Assembly (NCBI GenBank): GCA_946497585.1
Contig: CAMMLF010000090.1
Span: forward strand, 1-6,759
Direction of reading: 5' to 3'
Length of the DNA stretch: 6,759 nt
From: an uncultured Clostridium sp.
GTDB taxonomy: Bacteria > Bacillota > Clostridia > TANB77 > CAG-508
The position numbers and the translations under genes are program-made. The notes below the pieces were generated by a model. The model had not been told where the DNA came from, did not search any database, and worked only from the letters and a program-made list of their open reading frames with translations. Below, one piece after another: positions 5,581 to 6,759 of this stretch (position 1 is its first letter; the number at the start of each line of letters is the position of its first letter).

Positions 5581-5694
5581 ATGAAGGTAAGACCATCTGT
5601 AAAGAAAATGTGCGATAAGTGCAAAGTAATCAAAAGAAAAGGCAAAATAAGAGTTATATGCGAAAATCCAAAGCATAAACAAGTACAAGGTTAA
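5581..5694 (+). CDS. rpmJ: Large subunit ribosomal protein L36, zinc-binding (C+) form
   Basis: L36 is the smallest 50S protein and stabilises 23S rRNA folds near the factor-binding side. The gene encodes 37 residues, the usual length, starting MKVRPSVKKMCDKCKVIKRK and ending KHKQVQG. The zinc ligands Cys11, Cys14, Cys27 and His32 are all present, so this is the zinc-containing C+ form. A perfect AGGAGGTG (5567-5574) sits six bases before the ATG. It lies between infA and rpsM, its usual place. The spacers on both sides (154 and 215 bases) are much longer than usual and contain strong hairpins, so it may be made from the infA transcript after processing. Confidence 0.98.
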   Translation: MKVRPSVKKMCDKCKVIKRKGKIRVICENPKHKQVQG

Positions 5695-5715
5695 TTTTAT
5701 ATTTATTTAGGTATC

Positions 5716-5754
5716 AACACAAATCTAGCAAGCGGCTGATTTTAGATTTGTGTT
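5716..5754 (+). terminator. Stem-loop after rpmJ, possible weak terminator
   Basis: AACACAAATCTA (5716-5727) pairs perfectly over 12 bp with TAGATTTGTGTT (5743-5754) around a 15-base loop, which is itself the G+C-richest part (GCAAGCGGC, 5728-5736). It starts 21 bases after the rpmJ stop. What follows is TATATATATG and then a T-rich run at 5764-5774, rather than an immediate T-tract, so termination would be inefficient if it occurs. It could instead be a 3' stabilising stem or part of the rpsM leader. Confidence 0.45.
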
Positions 5755-5781
5755 TATATATATGTTTATTTTTTCCTAAAG

Positions 5782-5846
5782 ATTAAATGTTTTTATATAA
5801 ATATGCTAAAACCTTTCTATGTGTATTTATACTAAAAATATTTAAT
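5782..5846 (+). repeat. 65-nt hairpin in the rpsM upstream region
   Basis: Three consecutive helices stack with a single bulge: ATTAAAT with ATTTAAT (5782-5788, 5840-5846), a G5789-T5839 wobble, TTTTTA with TAAAAA (5790-5795, 5833-5838), then after bulged C5832, TATAAATAT with GTATTTATA (5796-5804, 5823-5831, one G-U). About 23 pairs enclose an 18-base loop at 5805-5822. All pairs but the wobbles are A-T. It lies about 63 bases before the rpsM start. No promoter is clear in 5695-5909. Confidence 0.6.
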
Positions 5847-5849
5847 GCA

Positions 5850-5908
5850 TTTCACCTTTAGAACAAAAATAAACAAAACAATTCAAAAATTTAAGAAAGA
5901 GGTGCAAA
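5850..5908 (+). promoter_or_regulatory. Possible Shine-Dalgarno-sequestering helix for rpsM
   Basis: TTTCACCTTT (5850-5859) can pair with AGAGGTGCAAA (5898-5908), leaving C5905 bulged and with one G-U pair, for ten pairs. This would cover the rpsM Shine-Dalgarno site AAAGAGGTG (5896-5904), which lies five bases before the ATG. The 38-base loop is A-rich and unstructured. Such a switch would permit translational control of the rpsM-rpsK unit, but this is inferred from complementarity only. Confidence 0.4.
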
Positions 5909-5909
5909 T

Positions 5910-6284
5910 ATGGCTCGTATAGCAGGAGTAGATTTACCTAAAGAAAAAAGGGTAGAAATAGGACTAACATACATTTATGGTATAGGTTTAAAAAGTTCTC
6001 AAAAAATACTAAAAGATGCTGGAGTAAACCCAGATACTAGAGTTAAGGACCTAACAGCAGAACAAGAACAAGCAATAAGAAAAGCTATGGAAGGATATAC
6101 TGTTGAAGGTGATTTAAGAAGAGAAGTAGCTTTAAACATTAAACAACTTGTTGAAATGGGATGCTACAGAGGAACAAGACATAGAAAAGGTTTACCAGTT
6201 AGAGGACAAAGAACAAAAACAAATGCTCGTACAAGAAAAGGACCAAGAAAATTGGTTAGCAAGAGCAAAGCAGCAACAAAATAA
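5910..6284 (+). CDS. rpsM: Small subunit ribosomal protein S13 (uS13)
   Basis: S13 lies in the head of the 30S subunit and contacts 16S rRNA, the 50S subunit and P-site tRNA. The 124-residue product has the family start MARIAGVDLPKEKRVEIGLTYIYGIG, a helical N-terminal domain (about 1-65), and a basic C-terminal tail with the conserved RHRKGLPVRGQRTKTNARTRKGP (about 90-112) that reaches the tRNA. AAAGAGGTG at 5896-5904 is five bases before the ATG. It is the first gene of the alpha-operon group (rpsM, rpsK, rpsD, rpoA, rplQ in most bacteria). The 215-base region before it holds two hairpins and a possible Shine-Dalgarno-masking helix, the best candidate for control of this unit. Confidence 0.98.
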   Translation: MARIAGVDLPKEKRVEIGLTYIYGIGLKSSQKILKDAGVNPDTRVKDLTAEQEQAIRKAMEGYTVEGDLRREVALNIKQLVEMGCYRGTRHRKGLPVRGQRTKTNARTRKGPRKLVSKSKAATK

Positions 6285-6289
6285 ATAAA

Positions 6290-6335
6290 TTAATACTTAG
6301 CTATATAGCAAAACTAACAAAAAACTAAGTATTAA
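6290..6335 (+). repeat. 11-bp perfect inverted repeat between rpsM and rpsK
   Basis: TTAATACTTAG (6290-6300) is the exact reverse complement of CTAAGTATTAA (6325-6335), separated by 24 bases. The palindrome GCTATATAGC (6300-6309) lies at the loop edge and could compete with it. It begins six bases after the rpsM stop and has no T-run behind it, so it is not a good terminator. The geometry (11-bp arms, 24-base gap) equals that of the rplF-rplR repeat, though the sequences differ. The rest of the 119-base spacer shows only the rpsK ribosome binding site. Confidence 0.55.
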
Positions 6336-6403
6336 AGTATTAAATTTCAAAGCAAAAGTTATTAATAAAACAATAAAGCAAATATTGTGAAAGGAGAAAA
6401 ATA

Positions 6404-6759
6404 ATGGCTACAAAGTCAGCAAAAAAAGTTACAACTAGAAGAAGAGTAAGCAAAAACATTGAAAGTGGAAAAGCACATATTCATTCTAGTTTTAATAATA
6501 CAATAGTTACAATTTCAGACGTTCAAGGTAATACAATATCTTGGGCAAGTGCTGGAGGACTTGGATTCAAAGGTTCAAGAAAAAGTACACCATTCGCAGC
6601 TGGAGAAGTTGCTGAAACAGCAGCAAAAGCAGCAATGGAACATGGACTAAAAACAGTAGAAGTATATGTTAAAGGCCCAGGAGCAGGACGTGAATCTGCA
6701 ATAAGAGCTTTACAAACAGCAGGATTAGAAATTACATCAATCAAAGATGTAACACCAAT
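6404..6759 (+). CDS. rpsK: Small subunit ribosomal protein S11 (uS11), 3' end cut by the window
   Basis: S11 lies on the platform of the 30S subunit, near the 3' end of 16S rRNA and the E site. The window contains 118 complete codons and two bases of the next, about 90 percent of a typical 129-131-residue protein; only the basic tail is missing. The sequence is unmistakable: KNIESGKAHIHSSFNNTIVTISD (about 18-40), SWASAGGLGFKGSRKSTPFAA (about 46-66), and VKGPGAGRESAIRALQTAGLEITSIKDVTP at the end. AAAGGAG at 6390-6396 precedes the ATG by seven bases. It follows rpsM after 119 bases and should be cotranscribed with it. The truncation is caused by the window edge, not by mutation. Confidence 0.97.
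   Translation, partial: MATKSAKKVTTRRRVSKNIESGKAHIHSSFNNTIVTISDVQGNTISWASAGGLGFKGSRKSTPFAAGEVAETAAKAAMEHGLKTVEVYVKGPGAGRESAIRALQTAGLEITSIKDVTP

Noticed and set aside
5787..5861. A 24-codon open frame starting MFLYKYAKT between rpmJ and rpsM
   Set aside because: There is no Shine-Dalgarno site before it and it lies within the arms of the 5782-5846 hairpin.
1..6759. CRISPR, toxin-antitoxin, phage or insertion-sequence genes
   Set aside because: All protein-coding space is accounted for by conserved housekeeping genes, and no regularly spaced direct repeats or transposase are present.

Overview
The window is a stretch of the bacterial S10-spc-alpha ribosomal protein supercluster, all on the + strand: rplF, rplR, rpsE, rplO, secY, adk, map, infA, rpmJ, rpsM and a truncated rpsK. 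The order secY-adk-map-infA-rpmJ-rpsM-rpsK is that of Firmicutes. The DNA is very A+T-rich (about one third G+C by eye), arginine is mostly AGA, Shine-Dalgarno sites are strong, TGG encodes Trp (so not a Mollicutes code), and Adk carries the zinc-type LID of Gram-positives. I infer a low-G+C Clostridia-like bacterium and cannot name a genus. Nothing suggests horizontal transfer, a mobile gene, CRISPR or an RNA gene.

Layout. 1-3468 is the end of the spc operon: rplF, a 156-base structured spacer, rplR and rpsE (18 bases apart), a 132-base spacer where rpmD (L30) would normally lie but is absent, then rplO and secY, which overlap by 8 bases. A strong intrinsic terminator follows secY, and a near-consensus promoter starts inside its U-tract. 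That promoter drives adk and map, which are 4 bases apart. A fully consensus promoter (TTGACA, 17 bases, TATAAT) has its -35 box inside the last codons of map and should drive infA through a leader of about 140 bases. rpmJ, rpsM and rpsK follow, each preceded by a long spacer with a clear RNA hairpin.

Function. The ribosomal proteins build both subunits. SecY is the membrane channel for exported proteins. Adk keeps adenylate pools balanced. Methionine aminopeptidase trims new proteins. IF-1 assists initiation. Clustering joins growth-rate-linked functions.

What is unusual is not the genes but the spaces between them. In a cluster that is normally tightly packed, seven spacers are 119-215 bases long, and most hold long, nearly perfect inverted repeats. 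The best are a 67-nt symmetric hairpin before rpmJ, a 65-nt hairpin with 22-23 pairs before rpsM, a possible Shine-Dalgarno-sequestering helix at rpsM, and a 31-nt hairpin before adk. These are candidates for cis-acting leaders, processing sites or small dispersed palindromes. I see no evidence for a wholly new multi-gene system.
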